Shown: positions 32,998-41,393 of the stretch, piece after piece | How the letters are laid out: each line of letters begins with the position of its first letter | Numbering within the stretch: position 1 is the stretch's first letter | NCBI GenBank assembly: GCA_035399845.1 | Contig: DAOPJV010000019.1 | Coordinates: forward strand, 1-64,000 | Length of the DNA: 64,000 bases | Direction of reading: 5' to 3' | From: ECT2AJA-110-A sp035399845 | Lineage (GTDB): Bacteria > Planctomycetota > Phycisphaerae > UBA1845 > UTPLA1 | Made by a program: the position numbers and the translations under genes | Notes under the pieces: generated by a model | Database searches by the model: none | The model's input: the letters and a program-made list of their open reading frames with translations, nothing else | Told to the model about the DNA's origin: nothing

Positions 32998-34353
32998 ATG
33001 CGGCCGACCCATCCAGAGCGGCCACCGCGCTATAAGATTGCGAAGGCGGCATTACTGCGGCTGGAGCAGATGAGGAAGCTCACACAGGCGGAAATCGCGA
33101 GAGCGCTCTGCATCAGCCGGCCAAAGTACAGTGAGCGGATGAATAGGAACAATGACTACGTGCAAATCGAGGGCGAGCACAAGATCCGCAGCTTCGAGAA
33201 ATTCATAAGCCTACTAGGATTTCCACTGGTCGCGTTCCTACTCGAATCATCCGATGGCTGGTGGGACCATTACGTCGGCGCCCACGTTGTAGTTGCCGGC
33301 AACGAATCCAGTCGAACCCGCTTCCATGAAGCTCTGGCGAGATACAACGCCCAGCTTTCGTCCCTTCCGCTCGACCCTCTGATAAGGGGCTATGCATCGT
33401 ACGAATTACAGCTCCTGAATGATCTACGTAAGATCGTTGCAACAGCCATCATCGATTCTGGATACACACCCTCTCCAGGCGAGCAGAATGCCTATTTCGA
33501 TAATCAGCGATGGATGAAACTCACTTGGGAATACCTGCCAGCGTCGCGACACGTCAATGTGCTTCTGCGCTCTCCATTTGTGCAAGGCAGCAACCAACAC
33601 ATCACGAAGCCGCTTCTCTGCGAAATCGGAGTGATTCGAAGTATTTCGGTTTCCGTTCCGTCTCACCACTTCAAGGCATCTGCGATTCATTTGCACGACG
33701 AATTGCTTGCCACGGTCGTTGCCGCATATCGCGCACTCGAAGAGCGACTTGTACAGGCTGTTCAAGATGTTGCATCCGTGTTTGACCCACTGTACGTGCC
33801 GATACGTACTGCTCTGAAACTTCGGCGACGACAGGACATCATGGATGAGGTCCGATTGTATCTAACAGATTCCACCAGTGGTTTGTATGTCCTTGACCGC
33901 CACGGCATTCGTGAAACTGTCGAGAGGTTCAAGGAGGAGGCATACCAGGTCCCAGATATGTCTCCTTTTGAGAGAATCACCCGTTTTAGTACTACGCACT
34001 TTCCGTACGAGAAGACAATAACTAGGGAGATTCGCTCGACGTTTGTTGGCATCGACTCTGCAGAAGTTGGAAAAGACGGGGTAACCCGAACGGGTTGGCC
34101 CGGCGTCCCATACTACCGGCATACCGGCACGGATACCTTAGCCGCTGAAATGTCGCATTTTACTGACGAGGGCATCTCATCTTTCTTTATTGCCGAAAGA
34201 CGTGAGATAATACTCGCATTGGGATGTTCAATTGGCCACGACGCCGTCATAAAAGAGGTCTTGGCGGAGCGTTCGAAGGAGCTGATTGCAGCCTTCGAGA
34301 ACGGAATCAAGAACTGGTCACCGTATCTTATCTACTCTCGCGATTTATCGTGA
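32998..34353 (+). CDS. HTH-domain protein of unknown function
   Basis: A 451-residue soluble protein. Residues about 12-55 form an XRE-like helix-turn-helix (KAALLRLEQMRKLTQAEIAR, ALCISRPKYSERM). The rest, about 400 residues, has no motif I recognise; it includes helical stretches around DVASVFDPLYVPIRTALKLR and, near the C-terminus, EGISSFFIAERREIILALGC. ATG 32998 has only a weak ribosome site (GGAATAGAG). A tiny membrane protein gene lies divergently upstream and a methyltransferase gene convergently downstream. Large proteins with an N-terminal HTH and an unknown body occur as regulators and in defence loci; I cannot place this one. Confidence 0.62.
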   Translation: MRPTHPERPPRYKIAKAALLRLEQMRKLTQAEIARALCISRPKYSERMNRNNDYVQIEGEHKIRSFEKFISLLGFPLVAFLLESSDGWWDHYVGAHVVVAGNESSRTRFHEALARYNAQLSSLPLDPLIRGYASYELQLLNDLRKIVATAIIDSGYTPSPGEQNAYFDNQRWMKLTWEYLPASRHVNVLLRSPFVQGSNQHITKPLLCEIGVIRSISVSVPSHHFKASAIHLHDELLATVVAAYRALEERLVQAVQDVASVFDPLYVPIRTALKLRRRQDIMDEVRLYLTDSTSGLYVLDRHGIRETVERFKEEAYQVPDMSPFERITRFSTTHFPYEKTITREIRSTFVGIDSAEVGKDGVTRTGWPGVPYYRHTGTDTLAAEMSHFTDEGISSFFIAERREIILALGCSIGHDAVIKEVLAERSKELIAAFENGIKNWSPYLIYSRDLS

Positions 34354-34460
34354 ATCCAGAACTCCCCACAATATCACATCGCCCCATTCTCGGATCATCA
34401 GCCAAGGAGATTGCAGCGTGCGAAAGTGGATAACAGAACGCGAGATCACGACCAAGACGA

Positions 34461-35150
34461 TCAGAGAGTACACCGAATGAAAAGCGAATCGTGCTCATGT
34501 TGAGATTCACGAAAAGGAGGATGCGGAGCCTCCTCCCAATGATGGCGGGATACCTCGCAAAGGCGCATTGCATCCGGAATAAGTGTATTCAAGTCTTCCC
34601 TATCCCAAAAACGAAACAGGGTGTGCTTATAGATGTATGAGCGAGCATCGATGCGCTCTCCGAGACCGAACGCACAGTCTTCAGGCGTATATAGATTGAA
34701 GAGGATCTCTGCACCTTTCCTCGCGACTCTCGCCATTTCTTCTAGCGCCCTCTTCGGGTCGGCGACATGCGGCAATGCATCTATGCATTGAATAACGTCA
34801 AATTGAGAATCTGCGAGCTGTAAGTCTGTCATGTCTGCCATTAAGGCGACAGGCCGGATTGCCGCATGTCTATCAGCGTTTTCAATGCACCTCGCTAATG
34901 CCGTCGGGGCCACGTCAACACAGACGACGTTGGTTGCAGCGAGAAGCCAAGGCTGTGCATTGCGCCCATCACCGCAGCCAAGGTCCAAGACAGACTGGGA
35001 ATTTGTCGTCTTGATCCGCCTGACAAGTTCTACGACCCTCGAATCTGGCCGATCCAGCCATGCCGTGTCGCGAGTCGTTTGCTGATAATATCGTTCCCAA
35101 CCCGAATAGACGTCATTCAGACTGCGCCCAGCCAGCTTGTCATCTAACAT
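34461..35150 (-). CDS. Class I SAM-dependent methyltransferase
   Basis: A 229-residue Rossmann-fold methyltransferase. Motif I is SVLDLGCGDGRNAQPW at about 53-68, followed by an acidic motif VVCVDVAPTAL, the methylase_11-type FDVIQCIDALPHVADPKRAL, and a typical C-terminal segment. The substrate cannot be read from the sequence; such enzymes act on small molecules, lipids or proteins. The start at ATG 35148-35150 has TGGAG eight bases upstream; an in-frame extension to 35252 is possible. It is convergent with the HTH-protein gene and lies 213 bp downstream of the PEP-CTERM gene's stop on the same strand. Confidence 0.82.
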   Translation of the reverse strand: MLDDKLAGRSLNDVYSGWERYYQQTTRDTAWLDRPDSRVVELVRRIKTTNSQSVLDLGCGDGRNAQPWLLAATNVVCVDVAPTALARCIENADRHAAIRPVALMADMTDLQLADSQFDVIQCIDALPHVADPKRALEEMARVARKGAEILFNLYTPEDCAFGLGERIDARSYIYKHTLFRFWDREDLNTLIPDAMRLCEVSRHHWEEAPHPPFRESQHEHDSLFIRCTL

Positions 35151-35363
35151 GATGCAAACTCCATTGGTTCGATTGCAACGGCCTGCCGTCAAGATCTCCA
35201 TACTTCGACGTTGCGGTAACGCTAGAGTACTCGCGATAGTGATCACATGCACGTCGCACTGCCGACAGCGTGGCGCCGCGAAAAAGGGGATCGCAAACAG
35301 TAGCGATGATGTCGGCGTTTTGCATGGTTTCGGTGCCTCAACGATTCTCTCCCGCCCGCCGAA

Positions 35364-36515
35364 TCATCTACGACTTCGACGCAGCAAAGGAAGGGCGACC
35401 AGTAGAAGCGACCCTACAGCGGGTTCCGGGATGTGAGCGACCCACGCTTCATTCTCACCCCACTGGTTGAAACCGTTTCCGACAATGGTCATGCCATCGG
35501 CTGAAATGCCGTAGGCCGCGTGCGTACGAGTCAAATCCCAATACAAAAGATCAAGCCCAAGGCCGTCCACGAAGATGCGTTGGAGCGATCGCATCCCATT
35601 CTGTGCATCCCAAATGAACGGTTCCCGCCGGTTCCCTGTCGATTGACCGAAGCCGACGATGATTGAACCGTCCGCGGATACAGCTTGTGCCTCACTGTCC
35701 ACCATCCCACCGGGCAGATCGCCAAGGCTTACCATCCCAGTCGTTTCGGTCCAGCGGAATGCTTCCCGACCGGCCGCCGTGTTGCTCCACCCCACAACCA
35801 CGGAACCGTCGGCAGAGACCGACAACGCTTGGCTGCTGAATTCGCCACCCTCAAGATTGCCAAGGCCGACCATGCCGTCCGATTGCGTCCAACGCCATGC
35901 TTCATCGACAAACACCGAATTCTCGCTAACTCCGACAACGACACTCCCGTCTTGGGATGCATCGTATGCAACGCTATCGCGGTCGGTCGAATTCAATAAA
36001 CCCAACCCAACCATTCCGCCGCCATCGGTCCATCGAAACGCTTGATATCCGCTTGATGTCTGACCTCGCCCTACGATGACCGAGCCATTATCCGAAATCC
36101 CGTATCCCTGACTGCCCAACGTGCTGCCCGGTAATGACCCCAATCCGACGAGTCCGCTTAGGGCCGTCCAACGGTACGCCTCGGGAGGGCCTGAGTCGGG
36201 CGAACTGCTGCCAACGATGACGGTTGCGTCGGATGAAATCGCTCTGGCGTCGCTGAAGCGGTCGCCGGGCAGAACGCCAAGCCCCACGATCCCATCCGCC
36301 ATCTTCCAACGAAATCCTTCGTTTCCGTGGGCTGTTGTTCCATGTTGGCCGAACCCGACAACCGTGGTCCCGTCACCAGAAACACCGTATGCCCAACTGT
36401 CGTGATCGCCTCCAGCGAAGTCACCGAGGCCGACGAAGTACGGTACGTCCGCCAATGCGGGCAATCCGGCAATCAGGGCAAACGCGATACCAAGTGAAAG
36501 TGAATTGCGTCGCAT
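35364..36515 (-). CDS. HAF-repeat protein with PEP-CTERM sorting signal
   Basis: A 383-residue exported protein. The start at ATG 36513-36515 has CGGAGG upstream and gives a signal peptide (RRNSLSLGIAFALIAGLPAL). About seven HAF-type repeats follow, in pairs such as GMVGLGNLEGG and ALSVSADGSVVVGWS. The C-terminus (IPEPAVGSLLLVALPLLRRSRR-type, the last 22 residues) is a PEP-CTERM signal: PEP motif, hydrophobic helix, arginine cluster. Such proteins are sorted by exosortase and usually end up in the cell envelope or extracellular matrix. It is a paralogue of the dockerin-ended HAF protein at 8425-9609, with a different C-terminal anchor. Confidence 0.85.
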   Translation of the reverse strand: MRRNSLSLGIAFALIAGLPALADVPYFVGLGDFAGGDHDSWAYGVSGDGTTVVGFGQHGTTAHGNEGFRWKMADGIVGLGVLPGDRFSDARAISSDATVIVGSSSPDSGPPEAYRWTALSGLVGLGSLPGSTLGSQGYGISDNGSVIVGRGQTSSGYQAFRWTDGGGMVGLGLLNSTDRDSVAYDASQDGSVVVGVSENSVFVDEAWRWTQSDGMVGLGNLEGGEFSSQALSVSADGSVVVGWSNTAAGREAFRWTETTGMVSLGDLPGGMVDSEAQAVSADGSIIVGFGQSTGNRREPFIWDAQNGMRSLQRIFVDGLGLDLLYWDLTRTHAAYGISADGMTIVGNGFNQWGENEAWVAHIPEPAVGSLLLVALPLLRRSRR

Positions 36516-36623
36516 ACCGGCCTCCGTTCTAGCCGCTCTGGACCCGAAGGCCCAATTGTACGGTTTTGCGGCGACGCCCGGAATGACGCGGAATGGCTCA
36601 GCCAAATCAGTGGTCGGGATTTG

Positions 36624-37056
36624 CACTGGGAACTTGGAATTCGATAGCTCTGCACCAACGGCACAAACTGAGACGTTTTCTTGCCTTGCGATTTTTAGAA
36701 TCGGCGAATCTGTATCCACACCCCGCTCTCGGCGGGATCGGAAACCGCCGCGAGATGATACGCGATTACACTTGGATTCGTCGCCCGGTCCTACTCCGAT
36801 GGCGGCATCGGCCAGCCCTTCTGTGCCCCTTCCATCGCGATCTGCTTCGCCTGCTCGCGAGTGATCTTGTATTTCTTGCAGATTCGCTTGATGTACTTCT
36901 CTTCGAGCCGAAGTGCCATTTCGCCATCGTACTTGCTGACATCGGCAGCGTTGGCACCGGCTCTGTCCATTGCCCGATCCTCGGCTTCGACCAATCGGTA
37001 GAAGACCTTCTTTCGTTGCTCTTCCGTCAGGCCGAATCGATCCTCGTCGGGTTCGA
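36624..37056. repeat. Repeat R2, copy 1
   Basis: About 430 bp matching 40812-41242 (offset about 4,186 bp), for example CTCTCGGCGGGATCGGAAAC and GCAGATTCGCTTGATGTACT. Copy 1 covers the 3' two-fifths of the hypothetical gene at 36791-37396 and the DNA beyond it. Confidence 0.82.
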
Positions 37057-37396
37057 ACATGATGGCGAGGCGTTCCTCGGAGATGTTGATCTCGGGCTCC
37101 TTCGCTTGCTTCCCCTTACCCTCCGTGAAGTAGAGCTGGCCGACCCATGAGCCCGCGGCCTCTGCGTGGTAGCGTTGCCTGGCATAGGCGAAGATGAAGA
37201 CCGCGTTGGGCCGCTCGCCCACGTCACCCAGCCACGGATCACGCGGATCACGAATCTGAACCATCTGGATCCGGATATTCAGGAGGCGTCGCTGTTCCTG
37301 AAGCCCGTGATCGAGGGTCGGGATAACATTCACGAGCGCATGCTGAGGGAGGTGGCGGCGGAACCAGAACGGGCGTTGCTGGCAAGGCGATGCCAT
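36791..37396 (-). CDS. Hypothetical charged protein, duplicated as a pseudogene downstream
   Basis: A 201-residue soluble protein, not recognised. The C-terminal half is highly charged and helical (EEQRKKVFYRLVEAEDRAMD, RLEEKYIKRICKKYKITREQ) and ends WPMPPSE. The N-terminal 44 residues are doubtful: the start could be ATG 37262-37264 (MVQIRDPRD). The central part contains YARQRYHAEAAGSWVGQLYF. A damaged copy of the C-terminal half lies at 40978-41245, with synonymous and conservative changes, so this frame was under selection at some time. It sits between a PEP-CTERM gene and the relic of a second RM locus. Confidence 0.6.
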   Translation of the reverse strand: MASPCQQRPFWFRRHLPQHALVNVIPTLDHGLQEQRRLLNIRIQMVQIRDPRDPWLGDVGERPNAVFIFAYARQRYHAEAAGSWVGQLYFTEGKGKQAKEPEINISEERLAIMFEPDEDRFGLTEEQRKKVFYRLVEAEDRAMDRAGANAADVSKYDGEMALRLEEKYIKRICKKYKITREQAKQIAMEGAQKGWPMPPSE

Positions 37397-38018
37397 CGCC
37401 TCAGTGTGTCATGTTCGTGATTTTCAGGCTTTTCGCAAAACCTTCAGAGTCATAGAATTCCACGCCGATCGGGCGGCAAACCGTCGCCTGGCGATTGAAA
37501 GTACCTGAAAAGTCACACGGCAGAGCTGATGACGCGCGGGGTTGGTCTGCTAGAATCACTCTTAGGATAATGCCCCCGCTCGAACGGCAACTCGAACAAG
37601 AGTTCATCAGGGACCGTTGCGACCTGAAGCGTCAGTACCGCGAGGACATTCGAGACCGTGCCACGCTGGAGAATGACGTCCGCAGGAAATTCGACGAGCA
37701 GACCTGCGTCCGCCTGACGGACGGCGATTTTTCCCGCCCGACTCTCCGCGCTCGACGCCCAGATCGCCGCCGAGTCGGAAAAAGCTCGACGCGCTCAAGA
37801 CCCACAAAAGGGGCCTCATGCGGCGGTTGTTCCCGGTTGCGGAGGGGGATTGAATGGCTCGGTCGCGCGACAGGGCGAGCGGTGGAGCGAACGCGAGGGA
37901 GAATCGCCCCGTGGAACTGATCGACGCCGACAGAAACACGCGGCCGCGCCGCGAGATCCGGCTGGAACCGGATCGCTCGATGCCCGGTCCGGCGGGACAT
38001 TAAGAAGGTAGAACGCGT
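37397..38018. other. 622-bp stretch without an intact gene
   Basis: It contains the HsdR/HsdS relic at 37570-37853 and the promoter region of the yebC-like gene. About 170 bp at each side show nothing clear. Confidence 0.6.
37570..37853 (+). pseudogene. Relic of a second type I RM locus: HsdR N-terminus joined to HsdS C-terminus
   Basis: The first part (37570 to about 37740) reads LERQLEQEFIRDRCDLKRQY, then REDIRDRATLENDVRRKF and VRLTDGDFSR, which matches the N-terminal region of EcoR124-type HsdR proteins. The second part (about 37743-37853) reads LDAQIAAESEK then, after a one-base shift in an AAAAA run, LDALKTHKRGLMRRLFP and a stop, the typical C-terminal end of HsdS. So the locus has lost hsdM, most of hsdR and most of hsdS and the remnants are fused out of their normal order. 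These proteins belong to a different type I family from the intact operon at 0-6.6 kb. The HsdR match is by memory of the family and is less certain than the HsdS match. Confidence 0.6.
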
Positions 38019-38738
38019 ATGGGAAGAGCATTCGAAAGACGCAAAGCCTCCATCTTCAAGACGGCGGCCCAGAACGCAAAGCTGTTTTCCAAACACAGCA
38101 AGCAGTTGTACGCGGCGGCCAAGAACGGCGTTCCCGACCCGGCGGCCAACCCGGTCCTGCGCAGCCTCGTTGAGAAAGCCAAGAAGGAAAACGTTCCGAG
38201 CCACGTGATTGACAAGGCGATCCAGAAGGCCGCCGGTAGCGGCGGCGAAGACTTCCAATCCGTGCGTTACGAGGGGTTCGGCCCAGGCGGCGCGCTGATC
38301 ATCGTCGAGTGCCTGACCGACAACAACGTGCGCACGATCGCCGAAATCCGCAACTATTTTGTCAGAGCGGACGCCAAGCTGGGCGCCAACGGGTCGGTAG
38401 TCATGTCGTTCGACCACCTGGCGGTCCTCTCGTTCAAGGGCGACTCGGAGGAGAAGGTGATCGAGGCGCTGTTCGCCGCGGACGTCGCCGTCGAAGACAT
38501 CGAGAGCAATGACGGCGTCATCACGGTCTTCACCCCGCCTGCCGAGTTCTACAAGGCCAAGACGGCCGTGCTCGAAGCGATGCCGGACGTTGAGCTGGAC
38601 GTGCAGGAGATCACTTTCATCCCGCACGCCACGAAGACCCTCAGCGAGGAAGAGCTGACCACTTTCGAGAAGTTTCTGCAGATGCTCGAACAGAACGATG
38701 ACGTGCAGGAGGTCTATCACAACGTCGAGCTCCCGTAA
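38019..38738 (+). CDS. YebC/PmpR family protein
   Basis: A 239-residue protein of the YebC/PmpR/TACO1 family, known as DNA-binding regulators and more recently linked to translation of difficult (for example proline-rich) sequences. The family signature at the N-terminus (RRKASIFKTAAQNAKLFSKH) differs slightly from the usual GHSKWANIK start, but SLVEKAKKENVPSHVIDKAI and YEGFGPGGALIIVECLTDN are diagnostic. The full-length three-domain family size is 235-250 residues. ATG 38019 is preceded by AAGAAGG. The gene stands alone, between an RM relic and repeat R1, which begins 22 bp after its stop. Confidence 0.92.
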   Translation: MGRAFERRKASIFKTAAQNAKLFSKHSKQLYAAAKNGVPDPAANPVLRSLVEKAKKENVPSHVIDKAIQKAAGSGGEDFQSVRYEGFGPGGALIIVECLTDNNVRTIAEIRNYFVRADAKLGANGSVVMSFDHLAVLSFKGDSEEKVIEALFAADVAVEDIESNDGVITVFTPPAEFYKAKTAVLEAMPDVELDVQEITFIPHATKTLSEEELTTFEKFLQMLEQNDDVQEVYHNVELP

Positions 38739-39266
38739 CCCGCAGCAGGCGCTGAGACACCGCGCGGGTCCAGCAGCGCTGTCCCAGAATGTCGGTCCCC
38801 CTCCGACCGGTTTGAAGACTCTGTATTGAAGATCGAACTGCGTGAAACGGCGCAGGAACGGTCGCGATCGCAGTCGTCAGACTGCGTGTCACGATCGGCG
38901 ATGTGGGTCAAGCCCTGGTGTTTTGAGGCGATCGGCGTGATGCCGAAGTACGGTGGTAGCGCCGCAGAGAACCACCGAGGAATTGCTGGCAGCGATTGTG
39001 GTTGGGCGACTCGGCCACTATGTCTCTCCCGCAACTCCCCCGTTCTTCGAAGACGGTTGGATTCGCCCTATTCTCTTAATCTCTTGCCAGCAATCCGTTA
39101 GCGACGACCCAGGAAACAAATCACAGGCGTGCTATTGAGCTTCGGCTTGCCTGAGGCTTGTTTCGGCGTGCCGGTCGACGGGGGTTATCTCTTCCTAAGT
39201 TCGGGCCGGGTGATATCCTTGGGTGATCGAGTCCATCCCACCAAGCTGCGACTCCGGGCCGTTCGA
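38739..39266. other. 528-bp intergenic stretch, mostly repeat R1
   Basis: Filled by R1 long copy 2 (38760-39331). It includes a 61-codon open frame at 38953-39138 (VAPQRTTEELLAAIVVGRLG) that ends inside the region; whether it is translated is unknown. Confidence 0.6.
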
Positions 39267-39331
39267 ATGACAGCGTTTCTATCTGAAATATGCAATCGAC
39301 TCTCAACGATCACCGCGGGAAACGGCGGCGA
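38760..39331. repeat. Dispersed repeat R1, long copy 2
   Basis: About 572 bp matching 31856-32427 over the full length. It covers the upstream region and the first 22 or so codons of the DUF6896-like gene at 39267. The internal frame containing PATPPFFEDGWIR shows mostly third-position changes between the two copies. Confidence 0.85.
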
Positions 39332-40766
39332 CATGGCCCACGAGTGGTTGAGCACAAAATCACCGCTCTCACCTTGGGAAACGTGGACTCTGCTTTGTCT
39401 CGTTCGGCATCACGCGCGACAGGAATTCGTGGGGCAGATTGTGAGGGATCGCCTGGACGCCGAGGCACAGGCCATGGCGGCGGTCGGAGCCCTCGGACAT
39501 CCGGACCGACCTCAACAGGGCGTCGTGCCGGGAATGTTGGATTGGGAGTATTTCTTCCACGGTCGCGGTTGTTGCGTTACCCACCGAGTTCGCGGCGACG
39601 CCATCGATGTCGACTTTTACGATTCGACGACCGACTGGGTGGATCCGTGGTTCTTTGTCCGCTTCCTGAAGTCTCTCAAGGATCCAGATTTCGTCGAAGG
39701 TCGAGTCGTTGCATTACATCCGACGATCTCAACCGTGAACCTGACCATCAAGCAACTCCTCGGCGCCGGATACCTGAAGAATCGGAACGAATCGTCTGTT
39801 TTTCGCTTGGCGTTCGACCACACGGATATGTTGCAGCATCTGAACGCCCTCGAATCATCATGGACCGACGCTTCTGTTCGTATGCAAATGGCAGCCGCTG
39901 TTGGCGATTGGTTCCTTGTGAAGGGCCTTGCGGACGATCAAGCTACCAGGATTGAAGCGGAATCGAACATTGCATCAAATCGGCAGGCTCGGGCGTCGTA
40001 CCTTGCCCGCGAATTCAGCCGCGACTCGGATCAGCATGAGGCGCTTCACGGACTTGACGATCTCGAATCACCTATGCTGGCAAAACTGCTCAACGATGCG
40101 TTAACTGGCTCCCCCAGCGGATCCATGTCCGTCGCATTGCAGATCATCACGAAAAACGGAAGTACCGAATGGACGCGACAACTTCAGTCCATCATAGCAC
40201 GGGTCAATCCCAACGACCCAATCCCGGCGCCCCATGTATGGCTCGAAACTGCCCGGCTACTAATTGGTCTGGGCCAAGCCAACAGGGTTCAGAAGGCGAT
40301 CACCCGAATAGAGTCCAACACACTGGGAGAAGCGGCGATTCTCGCGTTGGAGTACTTTCCTGATATTGCCATCGATCTGTTCAGACGGGCGCTTCGTTCG
40401 AAGATCCCGATGTGTCGTATCGAGGCGTCGGCAGCCCTTGCGGTCATCGATCGACCGTGGAGTCGTTCCGAGCTGCTCAAGGTGCTGGACGAATCGACCG
40501 ACCACCTGATGACGTCAGAATGCCGCTCGGCTTTGATGCAGACGCACTCGGAAGCGTGTCACAAACGCGTGATGCGCTGGGAGGCGGAGAATCCTCGCGA
40601 GCCAGAGACCGGGCGATTCTTGTCGATGACGGAATTCGCACTGAGGAACAGCGACACGTGGATTCAATGGGAAATACAGAAGCTGCATGACCGCGTTGTA
40701 CGCCTGCGGGACATCGAACCCACTACTCCCCAAAAGCGGCGATGGCGTTGGTGGCCCCGAGGTTAA
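39267..40766 (+). CDS. DUF6896-like protein with helical repeat C-terminus
   Basis: A 499-residue soluble protein. Residues about 90-190 (LDWEYFFHGRGCCVTHRVRG, DAIDVDFYDSTTDWVDPWFF, then LHPTISTVNLTIKQLL) resemble the DUF6896 pattern with its HGxGC segment; I rate this as likely, not certain. The C-terminal half is helical and repeat-like (AAILALEYFPDIAIDLFRRA, RIEASAALAVIDRP), suggesting HEAT-type hairpins. The start at ATG 39267 is chosen because repeat R1 preserves the matching ATG at 32360; an in-frame extension to 39129 exists. No good ribosome site was seen. Proteins with this domain are often found in polymorphic toxin immunity contexts, but nothing nearby supports that role here. Confidence 0.6.
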   Translation: MTAFLSEICNRLSTITAGNGGDMAHEWLSTKSPLSPWETWTLLCLVRHHARQEFVGQIVRDRLDAEAQAMAAVGALGHPDRPQQGVVPGMLDWEYFFHGRGCCVTHRVRGDAIDVDFYDSTTDWVDPWFFVRFLKSLKDPDFVEGRVVALHPTISTVNLTIKQLLGAGYLKNRNESSVFRLAFDHTDMLQHLNALESSWTDASVRMQMAAAVGDWFLVKGLADDQATRIEAESNIASNRQARASYLAREFSRDSDQHEALHGLDDLESPMLAKLLNDALTGSPSGSMSVALQIITKNGSTEWTRQLQSIIARVNPNDPIPAPHVWLETARLLIGLGQANRVQKAITRIESNTLGEAAILALEYFPDIAIDLFRRALRSKIPMCRIEASAALAVIDRPWSRSELLKVLDESTDHLMTSECRSALMQTHSEACHKRVMRWEAENPREPETGRFLSMTEFALRNSDTWIQWEIQKLHDRVVRLRDIEPTTPQKRRWRWWPRG

Positions 40767-40811
40767 AAGAGGCTTGTTTCGGCTCGCCGGTCGACGAGGG
40801 CCTCCCGCCAA

Positions 40812-41242
40812 TTGGGAACCTGGTATTCGGTAACGTGACCCCAACGGCACAATCCGAGACGTCATCTCAGCGTGCGAGTTTCGGAACTGGTCAGTCGGTA
40901 GCCCCGCCATGCTCTCGGCGGGATCGGAAACCGCCGCAAGGTGAGGCGTGTTTTGGATTCGATTCGACGCCTGTCCCTACTTCGACGGCGGAATCGGCCA
41001 GGCCGTTTGCACACCTTCAAACGTGATCTGCGTCGCCTGCTCGCGGGTAATGTTGTACTTCTTGCAGATTCGCTTGATGTACTTCTCTTCGAGCCGTTGT
41101 GCCTTGTCGCCATCGAACTTACAAACGTCGTCGGCGTTGGCCCCCGCCTTGTCCATCGCCCGATCCTCGGCTTCGACCAGCCGCTAGAAGTCCTTCTTTC
41201 GTTGCTCTTCCGTCAGGTCGAATCGATCCGCATCGGGTTCCT
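40812..41242. repeat. Repeat R2, copy 2
   Basis: Matches 36624-37056 over about 430 bp, more diverged at its left end. It contains the damaged copy of the charged-protein gene. Confidence 0.8.
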
Positions 41243-41245
41243 TTT
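40978..41245 (-). pseudogene. Damaged copy of the 36791-37396 gene
   Basis: Reads on the minus strand from about 41245 to a stop at 40978-40980 and matches the C-terminal half of the intact paralogue (KKYNITREQATQI-type segment and an ending WPIPPSK). A TAG at 41184-41186 replaces the tyrosine of KKVFYRLV, so the copy is interrupted. No N-terminal half is present. Confidence 0.75.
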
Positions 41246-41393
41246 TTGCTTGCCTTTGCCGTCCGTGAACAGCAACTGGCCGCCCCGGGGAACTCAAGCC
41301 GCAGGATCGCCGTGTCGCCGCCCGCCCGGAGGGCCCGCTCAGACCGCCGTGCAAACCGGTTGACGCGCGGCGTCGTCCGGCAATTCGGCGGAA

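Larger units (their letters stand above)
40767..41393. other. 627-bp stretch of repeat remnants
   Basis: It starts with a short piece of the R1 tail (40770-40798, GGCTTGTTTCGGCTCGCCGG), then R2 copy 2 (40812-41242) with the damaged gene listed below. The last 150 bp show nothing clear. Confidence 0.6.

Noticed and set aside
37632..38720. A 362-codon minus-strand frame opposite the yebC-like gene
   Set aside because: The plus-strand YebC family match is clear; the minus frame also runs through the RM relic and has no start signal.
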